Part shown: positions 35,791-43,241 of the stretch, piece after piece | How the letters are laid out: every line of letters begins with the position of its first letter | Position numbering within the stretch: position 1 is the stretch's first letter | Origin: CAIMUS01 sp963708455 | GTDB lineage: Bacteria > Pseudomonadota > Gammaproteobacteria > Competibacterales > Competibacteraceae | Assembly: GCA_963708455.1 (NCBI GenBank) | Contig: CAVPSQ010000010.1 | Coordinates: forward strand, 124,001 to 188,000 | Length of the DNA: 64,000 bases | Direction of reading: 5' to 3' | Position numbers and translations under genes: made by a program | Notes under the pieces: generated by a model | Seen by the model: only the letters and a program-made list of their open reading frames with translations | Database searches by the model: none | Told to the model about the DNA's origin: nothing

Positions 35791-36630
35791 ATGGCTATCA
35801 ACGCAGCTACAAAACCCGTACCAGCCAACGATTTTACTTTCCCGGTCGTCGATCACGGACAGGGTCCGGCGGTGCTCATGCTGCATGGTTTCCCCGACTC
35901 GCGCCATCTCTGGCGCCACCAGATTCCAGTGCTCGCCGCCGCCGGCCTGCGCGTCCTCGTGCCCGATCTGCGCGGTTTCGGCGACGCGCCCCGACCGGAA
36001 TCGGTCGATGCCTACAAGCTCCAGGCGATCATGGGTGACCTGCTCGGTATTCTGGATGCTTTGCACATCGAGCAGGCAGGCGTGGTAGGACACGACTGGG
36101 GGGCTGCCGTGGCCTGGGGGCTGGCCGCTTATTTCCCTCAGCGGTTCACCAAGCTGGCGGCCCTGTCGGTGGGCTGTCCCGGCACCTCCGGCCTCAAGAC
36201 CATCCAGCAGCGGGAGCGCTCCTGGTATTTTTATTTCTTTCAGTTCGAGGGCATCGCTGAAGCCTGGCTGCGCCACAACGATTGGCAACTGTTCCGGGAA
36301 TGGACCCGTGGCAACGGCGATATGGAACGGTATTTACAGGATTTGGCACGACCCGGCGCGCTCACCGCCGGATTGAACTGGTATCGGGCCAACCTGAAAC
36401 CCAAGCTGCCGGAGGAAAGCGGTTCGACCGGTTTTCCCAACGTGACATGCCCGGTGCTCGGCGTCTGGAGCGATGGCGACGCCTATCTGACCGAAGCCAA
36501 CCTGCGCAACTCTCAGGAAAAGGTCACCGGTCTCTGGCGCTACGAGAAGATCGCCGGCGCGAGCCATTGGATGATGCTGGATAAACCGGATGAATTGAAC
36601 CGGCTGCTGCTGGATTTCTTGGAGCGTTGA
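35791..36630 (+). CDS. Alpha/beta hydrolase, epoxide-hydrolase-like
   Basis: A 279-residue cytoplasmic hydrolase. The start ATG at 35791 follows TTGGAG. The oxyanion motif HGFPDSRHLW, the nucleophile elbow GHDWG with Asp as nucleophile, the cap residues and the late histidine in GASHWMMLDKP fit soluble epoxide hydrolases and haloalkane dehalogenases; Asp in GHDWG favours these over serine esterases. The substrate is unknown. It appears as a single-gene unit with normal codon use, in contrast to its damaged neighbours. Confidence 0.88.
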   Translation: MAINAATKPVPANDFTFPVVDHGQGPAVLMLHGFPDSRHLWRHQIPVLAAAGLRVLVPDLRGFGDAPRPESVDAYKLQAIMGDLLGILDALHIEQAGVVGHDWGAAVAWGLAAYFPQRFTKLAALSVGCPGTSGLKTIQQRERSWYFYFFQFEGIAEAWLRHNDWQLFREWTRGNGDMERYLQDLARPGALTAGLNWYRANLKPKLPEESGSTGFPNVTCPVLGVWSDGDAYLTEANLRNSQEKVTGLWRYEKIAGASHWMMLDKPDELNRLLLDFLER

Positions 36631-36654
36631 CCGGTCTACCGGTTTTATAAATCT

Positions 36655-36801
36655 TTACTGCCACGCGCCTGCCCGGCGTGGTGGAGGAGTTGCGCAAGCT
36701 GAACCCGAACTGGAAGCTCGCGTCCAGCAAATGGATGCGCTCCATCGCCGCGCCCGAGCACCTGGATAGCTTGTTGAATCTTGCGTTTGAGGGGAAACCA
36801 T
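36655..36801 (+). pseudogene. C-terminal remnant of an unrecognised gene
   Basis: A plus-strand frame gives RLPGVVEELRKLNPNWKLAS then SKWMRSIAAPEHLDSLLNL and stops at TGA (36799-36801) overlapping the next ATG. It looks like the last 45 residues of a real protein with no start. I do not recognise the family. Confidence 0.4.
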
Positions 36802-37546
36802 GAACATGAAAAACCGTTGGCCCATCCGCTTCATTGCCACCGCATGGCTGGTCATCGCCACGCTGGGCGCGCACGCCACCGACGACATCCGCAAGGAGAC
36901 CGTCCAGTTCAAGCAGGGCGCCTCACAGGCAACCATCCAGGCCCGCATCAAAGGCTGGGAAACGGTGGACTACGTCCTGCGCGCCGGCGCCGGGCAAACG
37001 CTGAGCGTCGCGCTGAAGAAGACCAACCCGCAGAACTATTTCAACGTCCTTGCGCCGGGCGCGGATGGTGCGATGTTCGTCGGCCAGAGCGGCGAGAACT
37101 TCAAAGGCGTGCTTCCGACTGACGGCGACTACACGATTCGCGTCTATCTGATGCGCCCCGCCGCGCGCCGCAACGAGTCGAGCGACTACACACTGACGGT
37201 CGGCGTGACCGGCAAGGCACTCGCGCCCGTGGCCGCATCGCAAGATGCGCTGATACCGGGCACGCCGTTTCACGCCTCGACGACGATCACCTGCGCGCCG
37301 CTCCTCGACCCGAAGCCGCAGCGATGCGAGGCTTTTGTCATCCGCCGCGGCTTCGACGGCGCCGCCACCGTCGAAGTTCGCGGACCCAACGGCTTCAAGC
37401 GCCGCATCCTGTTCGTCAAGGGCGATCCCGTGGCGTCGGACTCGCAGGACCCGATGACGTTCTCGCGCAAGGGCGACGTCAGCGTGGTGAAGTTCGGTGC
37501 GGATGAAAGCGCCGAGATTCCTGACGCGCTCGTTCGCGGCGGCTGA
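36800..37546 (+). CDS. Periplasmic protein resembling inhibitor of g-type lysozyme (PliG-like)
   Basis: A 248-residue exported protein with a signal peptide (WPIRFIATAWLVIATLGAHA). Residues about 30-130 (VQFKQGASQATIQARIKGWE, YVLRAGAGQTLSVALKKTNP, GDYTIRVYLMRPAARRNESS) resemble the PliG inhibitor fold that protects periplasmic peptidoglycan from goose-type lysozyme. The C-terminal 110 residues are an extra domain I do not recognise. The ATG follows GAGGGG. Identification is from recalled similarity, moderate certainty. Confidence 0.65.
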   Translation: MNMKNRWPIRFIATAWLVIATLGAHATDDIRKETVQFKQGASQATIQARIKGWETVDYVLRAGAGQTLSVALKKTNPQNYFNVLAPGADGAMFVGQSGENFKGVLPTDGDYTIRVYLMRPAARRNESSDYTLTVGVTGKALAPVAASQDALIPGTPFHASTTITCAPLLDPKPQRCEAFVIRRGFDGAATVEVRGPNGFKRRILFVKGDPVASDSQDPMTFSRKGDVSVVKFGADESAEIPDALVRGG

Positions 37547-37669
37547 ACCGCGTCCATTTTGATACGGGTAGTACACCGGCGACTCCCCAGCGTCACCGGG
37601 CGCGGTGTGCGGCTTGCCACGGCGCATCTGATGCACTAGCATCTATCCATCAATTGATAGGGGCATGAT

Positions 37670-37915
37670 ATGCGCACAACGCTGGATATCGACGATGAAG
37701 TCCTGGATGCCGCTAAAGAGATCGCGCGCCGTCAGCGCAGGACGGCTGGGGCGGTGATCTCGGAGTTGGCGCGCCGGGCTTTGACGCAGACCGCGCCGGA
37801 GCAGCAGGCGACATCCGCGCCGAAGCCGTTCTATGGTTTCCGCCCATTGCCCACCGAGGGCAGGGTCGTAAGCGACGAGACCGTCGAGCGCCTGCGCGAG
37901 GAAGAGGGCATCTGA
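37670..37915 (+). CDS. Ribbon-helix-helix antitoxin (VapB-like)
   Basis: An 81-residue protein beginning MRTTLDIDDEVLDAAKEIAR, a ribbon-helix-helix DNA-binding start, with a C-terminal toxin-binding tail containing FYGFRPLPTEGRVVSDE. It is preceded by ATAGGGG and overlaps the PIN toxin start by one base (TGATG). It probably represses its own promoter. Confidence 0.88.
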   Translation: MRTTLDIDDEVLDAAKEIARRQRRTAGAVISELARRALTQTAPEQQATSAPKPFYGFRPLPTEGRVVSDETVERLREEEGI

Positions 37916-38343
37916 TGCGGGCGCTGCTCGACGTGAACGTGTTGATTACGTTGCTGGATGCCGCGCACGTGCATCACCGCAATGCCCGTGCCTGGCTCGA
38001 GGCCAACATCGAGCAGGGGTGGGCCTCCTGCCCGCTGACCCAGAACGGCTGCATCCGCATCCTGTCCCAACCGGCCTACCCGGGCGCGCAGCCACCTGCG
38101 GCGATCGCTGCCCGGCTGGCGGAGGCGGCCGGGACGCGTTGGCACGAATTCTGGCCCGATGACCTGAGCCTGCTCGAGCCTCGATGCGTGGATTGGCGGC
38201 ATGTGCTCGGCTCCCGTCAGTTGACCGATGTCTACCTGCTGGCGCTGGCGGTGCACCGGGGTGGGCGGCTGGTCACCCTTGATCGAGCGGTCCCGCTGGC
38301 CGCGGTACCGAACGCCGGCAAAGCCAATCTGGCATTCGTCTGA
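37915..38343 (+). CDS. PIN-domain toxin, VapC family
   Basis: A 142-residue PIN nuclease of the type with MRALLDVNVLITLLDAAH at the start, SCPLTQNGCIRILSQP in the middle and LTDVYLLALAVHRGGRLVTL with the conserved Asp near the end. It is intact and coupled to the overlapping antitoxin. Confidence 0.9.
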   Translation: MRALLDVNVLITLLDAAHVHHRNARAWLEANIEQGWASCPLTQNGCIRILSQPAYPGAQPPAAIAARLAEAAGTRWHEFWPDDLSLLEPRCVDWRHVLGSRQLTDVYLLALAVHRGGRLVTLDRAVPLAAVPNAGKANLAFV

Positions 38344-38406
38344 TCGATGGGGACCCCTCATGGTATGACTACACCTTCAAGATCGAACGCCAATAGGATC
38401 ACGACT

Positions 38407-38736
38407 ATGCACAAAATTGTATTCGCCATTGTTGGGGCCGGCGCCCTGTTGAGCGCGCCTACGCACGCGGCCCAGCCGAGCTTCGACTGCAGCAAAACCT
38501 CGCATGAGGCCGAGCAACTGATTTGCAAAGACGCCGAACTCGCCGCTCTCGACCGCAGCCTGGCGGAACTTTACAGCACCGTTCTGAAACACACGCCGGC
38601 CAACAAGCAACGGCAGCTTAAGGCCGAGCAGAGCGGCTGGGTGAAGGGCCGCAATGACTGCTGGAAGTCCAGCGACCAGCGCGGCTGCATTAAGAGCGAA
38701 TATGAAACGCGGATTGGCGATCTCAAGGACCGGTGA
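38407..38736 (+). CDS. LprI/DUF1311-family putative lysozyme inhibitor
   Basis: A 109-residue exported protein with a signal peptide (IVFAIVGAGALLSAPTHAA). The body has the DUF1311/LprI cysteine pattern: FDCSKTSHEAEQLICKDAEL, then LKAEQSGWVKGRNDCWKSS and GCIKSEYETRIGDL. LprI-type proteins are reported to inhibit lysozyme. The start ATG at 38407 is chosen because the signal peptide begins there. It stands only 0.9 kb from the PliG-like gene. Confidence 0.82.
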   Translation: MHKIVFAIVGAGALLSAPTHAAQPSFDCSKTSHEAEQLICKDAELAALDRSLAELYSTVLKHTPANKQRQLKAEQSGWVKGRNDCWKSSDQRGCIKSEYETRIGDLKDR

Positions 38737-38790
38737 GCCGCTCCCGTCAGTTACCGGATGGGCGCAACGAAGCAAAACGCTGAAGCGGCG

Positions 38791-38893
38791 AAATCGGGGA
38801 CAGACCACGTTTTCCATTTCTGTTCGCCGGAAAACTGTGGTCTGTCCCCTATTCTCCGTCCCCTATTCTCCGTCCCTATTCTCCGTCCCTATT
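38791..38893. repeat. Palindromic repeat plus short tandem repeat
   Basis: GGGGACAGACCACGTTTTCC, a loop ATTTCTGTTCGCC, and GGAAAACTGTGGTCTGTCCC form a long hairpin (38791-38851). It is followed by about three tandem copies of TATTCTCCGTCCC (38850-38893). The hairpin matches 39581-39641 except for one extra T. Confidence 0.75.
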
Positions 38894-38928
38894 CAATCAG
38901 ATACCATTTTGATAGCGAGGATTGAATA

Positions 38929-39147
38929 ATGGCGTCTCTACTGATCAAGAACCTGCCCGATGAGATCCACCAGCGACTCAAGGCCCAGGCTGAACGCCAT
39001 CATCGCAGCTTGAACAAGGAAGTGATCACCCTGCTGGAGATCGCCGTCACCCAAGCGCCTGAAGAGACCCTGCCGGCGCCTGTACCGTTGAAACGGTCAC
39101 TGAATCCGGAGTTACTGGATTGGGCACGCCGTGAGGGCCGTTCTTGA
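38929..39147 (+). CDS. FitA-like ribbon-helix-helix antitoxin
   Basis: A 72-residue antitoxin. ASLLIKNLPDEIHQRLKAQA then HHRSLNKEVITLLE is the FitA/Arc-type ribbon-helix-helix start. It overlaps the PIN toxin start and ends EGRS. It is bracketed by the two palindromic repeats. Confidence 0.88.
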   Translation: MASLLIKNLPDEIHQRLKAQAERHHRSLNKEVITLLEIAVTQAPEETLPAPVPLKRSLNPELLDWARREGRS

Positions 39148-39548
39148 TCGTCGTCGATGTGAATGTGGTCGTGTATTTGCTCACCGAATGCCCGCAGCAT
39201 GAAGCAGCGGCAGAACTCTGGGCAATAGACAGTGATTGGCGGCTGCCGCCTCTGTGGCAGCACGAGTTCCTCAATCTGCTGGCCACCCTCAGCCGGCAGG
39301 ACTATCTGGATCTGGCCACGGCAATCGAAGTCTGGCAGACAGCGGTTAGTCTGTTCGCCCGGCGCGAGATGCCACCAGACATGCTGCGGGCGCTGCGGCT
39401 TGCGTTCACGCACGGTATCAGTGCTTACGATGCGCAATACGTAGCCTTGGCTCACGAATTGGGTTGCTCGCTGGTGACCGAAGACCGCCGCTTGCGTGAA
39501 GCATTCCCGGACATAGCCCGTTCACTCTCGGAAGCGAGGAATAGCTGA
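39144..39548 (+). CDS. PIN-domain toxin (FitB/VapC-like)
   Basis: A 134-residue PIN nuclease starting at a TTG that overlaps the antitoxin stop by three bases. IVVDVNVVVYLLTE gives the first Asp, and HGISAYDAQYVALAHELG and LVTEDRRLREAFP the later acidic residues. The module is intact. Confidence 0.87.
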   Translation: MIVVDVNVVVYLLTECPQHEAAAELWAIDSDWRLPPLWQHEFLNLLATLSRQDYLDLATAIEVWQTAVSLFARREMPPDMLRALRLAFTHGISAYDAQYVALAHELGCSLVTEDRRLREAFPDIARSLSEARNS

Positions 39549-39580
39549 AACGGAGACGTAGCGAAATCGGACCAAGGGTG

Positions 39581-39641
39581 AAATCGGGGACAGACCACGT
39601 TTTCCATTTCTGTTCGCCGGAAAACGTGGTCTGTCCCCTAT
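39581..39641. repeat. Palindromic repeat
   Basis: Second complete copy of the GGGGACAGACCACGTTTTCC hairpin, with loop ATTTCTGTTCGCC, downstream of the FitAB-like module. The 39642-39748 stretch that follows holds no gene. Confidence 0.75.
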
Positions 39642-39748
39642 TTTGTCAGTTGGTTAAGCTATTGGTATCGTTGCTTGAGCGCCCTCATTCATCCCGCAGT
39701 TGAGAATCGTGTGACGCGACATGGACAGTCTGCCTGAGAGTCCATGTC

Positions 39749-39842
39749 GCCTAACGACCCCGTTCAGCCGACCGCGCCAACCACAAAGCCCGAAAATTGA
39801 ACCGGCCTCGTGGCGCGGGTCGGCTGGAACGGCGGGTTAGGC
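39749..39842 (+). other. attC recombination site (integron cassette site)
   Basis: A 94-base site with GCCTAAC at the 5' end and GTTAGGC at the 3' end, the R'' and R' boxes. Inside, CGTTCAGCCGACCGCGCCA pairs with TGGCGCGGGTCGGCTGGAACG, giving the imperfect stem with unpaired bases typical of attC. The crossover would be inside GTTAGGC at 39836/39837. Confidence 0.8.
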
Positions 39843-39847
39843 CATTT

Positions 39848-40138
39848 TCAAATCCGATGTTTCCAATACCCAGGGTTTTGCCGTAAATGCATTACCGCGA
39901 TGATTTGAATTGTATCCGCTTGTATTCTGTAGATAACCCCATAGGGGAAGTGTGGCAATTTACATTTGCGAATGTTGGCCTCTATTTGCCGGTAGAGATA
40001 CGGGCGATGTGCGATTTTTGATGCCGCATCCTCAAGGTTATCAAGAAAGCGCTGACCCAAGCCAGGCTGTTTCTGCTGATAAAATACGGCAGCGGCATCC
40101 GCTTCGCTCAGGGCCTCTTCATCCCAAACTATCAACAT
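39848..40138 (-). CDS. RelE/ParE-family toxin
   Basis: A 96-residue ParE-like toxin: LIVWDEEALSEADAAAVFYQ, then GLGQRFLDNLEDAASKIAHR, LPHFPYGVIYRIQADTIQII and the final AVMHLRQNPGYWKHR are characteristic. It overlaps the antitoxin gene by one base. The pair lies in antisense orientation inside a cassette between attC sites. Confidence 0.9.
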   Translation of the reverse strand: MLIVWDEEALSEADAAAVFYQQKQPGLGQRFLDNLEDAASKIAHRPYLYRQIEANIRKCKLPHFPYGVIYRIQADTIQIIAVMHLRQNPGYWKHRI

Positions 40139-40368
40139 TAGGCGAATCTTGCACGTAATTGCTTCAAAGCCGACTCATGATCGACGAGTCGGGCCGTTCC
40201 GTTGTCGATGGCGGCGCAACGTTGGTGAATTTCCTCCAGCCATGCTGACGAGACGGAAAAGTCCTCTTCAAAATCCAGGGTTTCGAGTAGTGCTTCTGCA
40301 ATAAAAGCGCGGGTGGAGGGTTCCAGTTGCATGGCTTCGTCGATAATGCGTTTGGGGTCGGGATTCAT
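40138..40368 (-). CDS. Addiction-module antitoxin (CHP02574-like)
   Basis: A 76-residue antitoxin. PKRIIDEAMQLEPSTRAFIA, EALLETLDFEEDF and the C-terminal SAWLEEIHQRCAAIDNGTAR match the small putative addiction module family that pairs with ParE toxins. It is the upstream gene of the pair on the minus strand. Confidence 0.88.
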   Translation of the reverse strand: MNPDPKRIIDEAMQLEPSTRAFIAEALLETLDFEEDFSVSSAWLEEIHQRCAAIDNGTARLVDHESALKQLRARFA

Positions 40369-40399
40369 AAGGGGTTTCTCCGGCGGTTTCTTTCGTCAG

Positions 40400-40467
40400 G
40401 GTTTGAATTGACCAACCAACCCAGCGCAGATCCATAGTGCCGTGTTGGCTGGAACGGACGGTTAGGC
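40400..40467 (+). other. attC-like site with a degenerate 5' end
   Basis: The 3' half, GTTGGCTGGAACGGACGGTTAGGC (last 20 bases 40448-40467), matches the 39749-39842 site closely, including GGAACG and the GTTAGGC box. The 5' half, GACCAACCAACCCAGCGC, pairs partly, but no clear complementary RYYYAAC box is visible. I read it as an old or decayed attC. Confidence 0.5.
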
Positions 40468-40527
40468 GGTATGTTAAGCGGAAATGTCGGGCAACGATAG
40501 ATCCGTTGCCCGAGTTACCCGGCTCGC

Positions 40528-41019
40528 TCAGGCACACTCCAAGCTGCCATCAAACCCCGTTATTACATCGAAACGCCGCTTCATGTTTTCGCTGACCCCA
40601 TCGACCGGATGGGTTCGATCCCTACGCCTTGGGACGAATCGTTCCGAACCAAATGACTCCACTATCTCACTCCCAGCTCGAACGTGGATTGTTAGACGGT
40701 GAGTATCTCCGTCGTCAGCGAGATTGCTATGGTTGTGGTGGACGGCGACATGAGTGTAGCGCCCATCAGGGTAAACGGTGAGCGTCTGCTCCCGGCACTC
40801 ACACTCCTGAGCATCGATGCGCCCTGCCAAGAACACCTTCGGTTCCCCTGGTCCTGGTGCAAGCGCAGCGACCGGATCAGAGCCTTGGCTCTGAAACGAT
40901 GCCGGGTGGCAGTTTCTGCACATGCCAACGCCGCTATCGCTTCTCTCAATGAACTCTTCAATTTGATTGATGCGCATCTTGATTTCTTGGATGTCTTTGC
41001 CAAGTTCGTAGCCTTCCAT
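40528..41019 (-). CDS. Hypothetical cassette protein
   Basis: A 163-residue protein I do not recognise. It opens with EGYELGKDIQEIKMRINQIE, a helical segment possibly coiled, and has a Cys-rich turn (CRNCHPASFQ) and a beta-rich second half with many acidic and His residues. It fills the second cassette, lying antisense to the array like its neighbours. A different minus-strand frame overlaps it, but this one has the better composition and the SD-like context of a cassette gene is not clear. Confidence 0.45.
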   Translation of the reverse strand: MEGYELGKDIQEIKMRINQIEEFIERSDSGVGMCRNCHPASFQSQGSDPVAALAPGPGEPKVFLAGRIDAQECECREQTLTVYPDGRYTHVAVHHNHSNLADDGDTHRLTIHVRAGSEIVESFGSERFVPRRRDRTHPVDGVSENMKRRFDVITGFDGSLECA

Positions 41020-41082
41020 TGTCTTGATCTCCAGCCGCTAGGGTTAGATGTCGGGCGGACGGTAGCGGCCTTGGCCCGCCCC

Positions 41083-41147
41083 GCCTAACGTAAAGCTAAG
41101 CGGGCTGCGCGCTTTTTGCGCGGCTCCGCTTGAGCGTTGTGTTAGGC
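41083..41147 (+). other. attC recombination site
   Basis: A compact 65-base site: GCCTAAC, then GCTAAGCGGGCTGCGCGC, a T-rich loop, GCGCGGCTCCGCTTGAGCG, and GTTAGGC. The arms pair with bulged bases in the classic attC manner. It separates the second and third cassettes. Confidence 0.82.
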
Positions 41148-41384
41148 TTTTCTCTATAAATCAATCGAGTCTGACCCTATTGATTTCTGACCCCATTGAT
41201 TTCTTGATTTTTCAGATGACGATGAAATGACGTTTACAACCATAGGGAGGCGTATTGTGTTGGGTTGCCCAAAAGCGGCAACCTAACCTACGGTGCTTGG
41301 TTGTTAAATTTGCTGGGGTTCGCAAGCTCACCCCAGCCTATGCGCTACGAATTGCGCCTTACGCGTTGACCTCATTCTTGCTTT
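41148..41384. other. Cassette leader without a gene
   Basis: No gene seen. Two near-identical words, CTGACCCTATTGATTTCT and TGACCCCATTGATTTCT, follow each other at about 41170-41203. The rest is unremarkable. Confidence 0.4.
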
Positions 41385-41810
41385 TTATTTTTGTACAAGA
41401 TCTATGCCCTCTTCAATAAAGGGCCCTGAGTTCCATCGTACTGGTCGAAATGCATAATTTCCATCGTTTATTACATATCTTTTTGTGCCTCTACGATGAT
41501 ACATATTAGCGAATTCAATAGGTGCTTGTCCTCTTGTTGTCCAATCAGCGCAATAACCAGGTTGTATAGTAGCATTTCTGCCTGAAACGTTATAATCGAT
41601 AACTCCTTGTGTTTCATTACAAATATTTAACTTCGCATGTAAATCCTGCCCCATACTTCCATTTGGATTTGTAGGATCCAAATCTTTCGCTTGTTTTCTT
41701 ATGGCTGAATTTTTATTTGTTGGGTCAAGATCGCTCGGTCCCCATGAATAAGCTTGGTTAGTTACAATAGTACATACCAAAATAAGACTTGCCTTAATTA
41801 ATCTGTTCAT
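41385..41810 (-). CDS. AT-rich secreted hypothetical cassette protein
   Basis: A 141-residue exported protein with a signal peptide (LIKASLILVCTIVTNQAYSW). Two copies of the short motif DLDPTNxN lie in the first 40 mature residues, and two later cysteines (ICNETQG, GYCADW) may form a disulfide. The family is unknown. Base composition is far AT-richer than the core genes, as often seen for integron cassettes. ATG 41810 is preferred to 41831 because the signal peptide starts there. Confidence 0.65.
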   Translation of the reverse strand: MNRLIKASLILVCTIVTNQAYSWGPSDLDPTNKNSAIRKQAKDLDPTNPNGSMGQDLHAKLNICNETQGVIDYNVSGRNATIQPGYCADWTTRGQAPIEFANMYHRRGTKRYVINDGNYAFRPVRWNSGPFIEEGIDLVQK

Positions 41811-41868
41811 GACGCACTCTCCAGTGTCCAAGTTGAAAAAAAGTCAGACTCATGGACACGACTATAAA

Positions 41869-41918
41869 GCCTAACAAGTGATTATGCAGTTTCTGCATAA
41901 CTCTCCAAACAGTTAAGT
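41869..41918 (+). other. Possible short attC-like site
   Basis: GCCTAAC (41869-41875), a perfect arm pair ATTATGCAG / CTGCATAA with a three-base loop, and GTTAAGT (41912-41918), which fits the GTTRRRY box. It is shorter than the other sites and lacks their internal spacer pattern, so it may be coincidental, but it stands where the third cassette should end. Confidence 0.4.
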
Positions 41919-42042
41919 TATACAGAAGCATGCTTACAATCCTATCCTGCAGTAAACCTCTCCGCTATTGAACTTTAGTTTCATATCATTCAGTAGGGTT
42001 TTTCCTCAGAGAGCATTAAAACATCAGAACAGGAAAGGAATT

Positions 42043-42438
42043 TCAAGCCGTCCCGCCATCAGCCGGACCCCGTCTCACGGCGGCGTCGATGGCCTCCAAC
42101 AAATGCTGATCGGTAAAGGGCTTGCGTAGGAAGGCCACGGCGCCAGTGTTCATGGCCCGTTCCTGTGCGGCGGCATCCTGGTGGGCGGTGATGAAAATGA
42201 CGGGTACGCGCCAACCCGAGGCGGCGAGTTCGGCCTGAACCTCCCAGCCGTCGAGGCCGGGCATCTGCACATCCAGCAGCACGCAAGCGGGAACCTGCCG
42301 GGGTAGCGCATCGAGGAAAGTGCGGCCCGAGGCGAAGGTTTCGGCCTGCAGCCCGCAGGCGCGCAGCAGCCGCCGTAAGGCTCTCAGTATCGCTTCGTCA
42401 TCATCCACGATGGCGATAAGAGGTCGGTTGGTCAGCAT
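42043..42438 (-). CDS. Single-domain response regulator (receiver)
   Basis: A 131-residue CheY-like receiver. IAIVDDDEAILRALRRLLRA gives the acidic pocket, CVLLDVQMPGLDGWEV the phosphorylated Asp, and LRKPF the conserved Lys. It has no output domain. The start ATG at 42438 is chosen because the receiver fold begins there, and the longer upstream frame is not protein-like. It lies downstream of the FixJ/histidine-kinase pair on the same strand and may receive phosphate from it. Confidence 0.85.
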   Translation of the reverse strand: MLTNRPLIAIVDDDEAILRALRRLLRACGLQAETFASGRTFLDALPRQVPACVLLDVQMPGLDGWEVQAELAASGWRVPVIFITAHQDAAAQERAMNTGAVAFLRKPFTDQHLLEAIDAAVRRGPADGGTA

Positions 42439-42602
42439 GGTAAGAGGCCACCCCCAGCCGGGATGAAAGATACAATGGCGACCCTGAATCAGGACGACTG
42501 GCGACAGGGTGAATAAGAGGCAGTCTCCCTGGAAACAGAGAACCGCCACGGTGTGATCCAGGGCAGAACTTAACAGACGGTGAGGCGCTTGCCTATTGCA
42601 CT

Positions 42603-43241
42603 TTAGTTCAACCGGCGGGGTGCGGTGGCGGGCGCAATCCCTCCCTTTTCCGCCAGCCGCACCAGCTCGGCCAGCGAGGCTGCCTGCAGCTTTTCCATGA
42701 CCCGCCCCCGATGGACTTTGATGGTCTGTTCGCTGGCGCCGAGGGCGGCGGCAATCTGCTTGTTAAGCTGGCCGGCGACGACCAGGGCCAGGACTTCCCG
42801 TTCGCGTGGGGTCAGCGTGGCGAGACGCTGTTGGATATCGGCCACTCCTGCGTGCGCCTGGCGCGCCTGCCGATCCTGGGCGAGAGCTTGCTGGATAGCT
42901 GTGAGCAGGTCCTGGTCATTGCAGGGTTTGGTCAGGAAGTCCACGGCGCCAGCTTTTATTGCCCGAACGCTCATCGGAATGTCGCCGTAGCCGGTGAGGA
43001 AGATGATCGGCAGACTGTGGCCGGCGGTGGCGAGGGCCTGCTGCAGGTCCAGGCCGCTCAATTCGGGCAGGTGCACGTCGAGCACCAGACAACCCGGGGT
43101 GTCGGCGGTCACCCGGTCGAGAAACTCGCCCGCCGAACTGAAGGTGACGGCTTGATAGCCGGCGGACCGGACCAGTCGCGCCAGACTGGTGAGCACGGCG
43201 GCATCGTCATCGACGATAAATATCGTGGGGACGGTGGTCAT
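42603..43241 (-). CDS. FixJ/TodT-family response regulator
   Basis: A 212-residue transcription factor. The receiver domain has IFIVDDDAAVLTSLARLVRS, phosphorylated Asp in CLVLDVHLPELSG and Lys in FLTKP. The LuxR-type helix-turn-helix follows (LTPREREVLALVVAGQLNKQ, ASEQTIKVHRGRVMEKLQ). Its ATG overlaps the end of the sensor kinase gene by four bases, so kinase and regulator form a coupled pair. Targets are unknown. Confidence 0.92.
   Translation of the reverse strand: MTTVPTIFIVDDDAAVLTSLARLVRSAGYQAVTFSSAGEFLDRVTADTPGCLVLDVHLPELSGLDLQQALATAGHSLPIIFLTGYGDIPMSVRAIKAGAVDFLTKPCNDQDLLTAIQQALAQDRQARQAHAGVADIQQRLATLTPREREVLALVVAGQLNKQIAAALGASEQTIKVHRGRVMEKLQAASLAELVRLAEKGGIAPATAPRRLN

Noticed and set aside
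38850..38893. TATTCTCCGTCCC tandem repeat as an operator array
   Set aside because: It is an extension of the tail of the palindromic repeat and is absent from the other copies, so it looks like slippage.
40620..40700. GTTAGAC at 40691 as a further attC site
   Set aside because: It lies inside a coding frame and lacks a matching RYYYAAC box and pairing arms.
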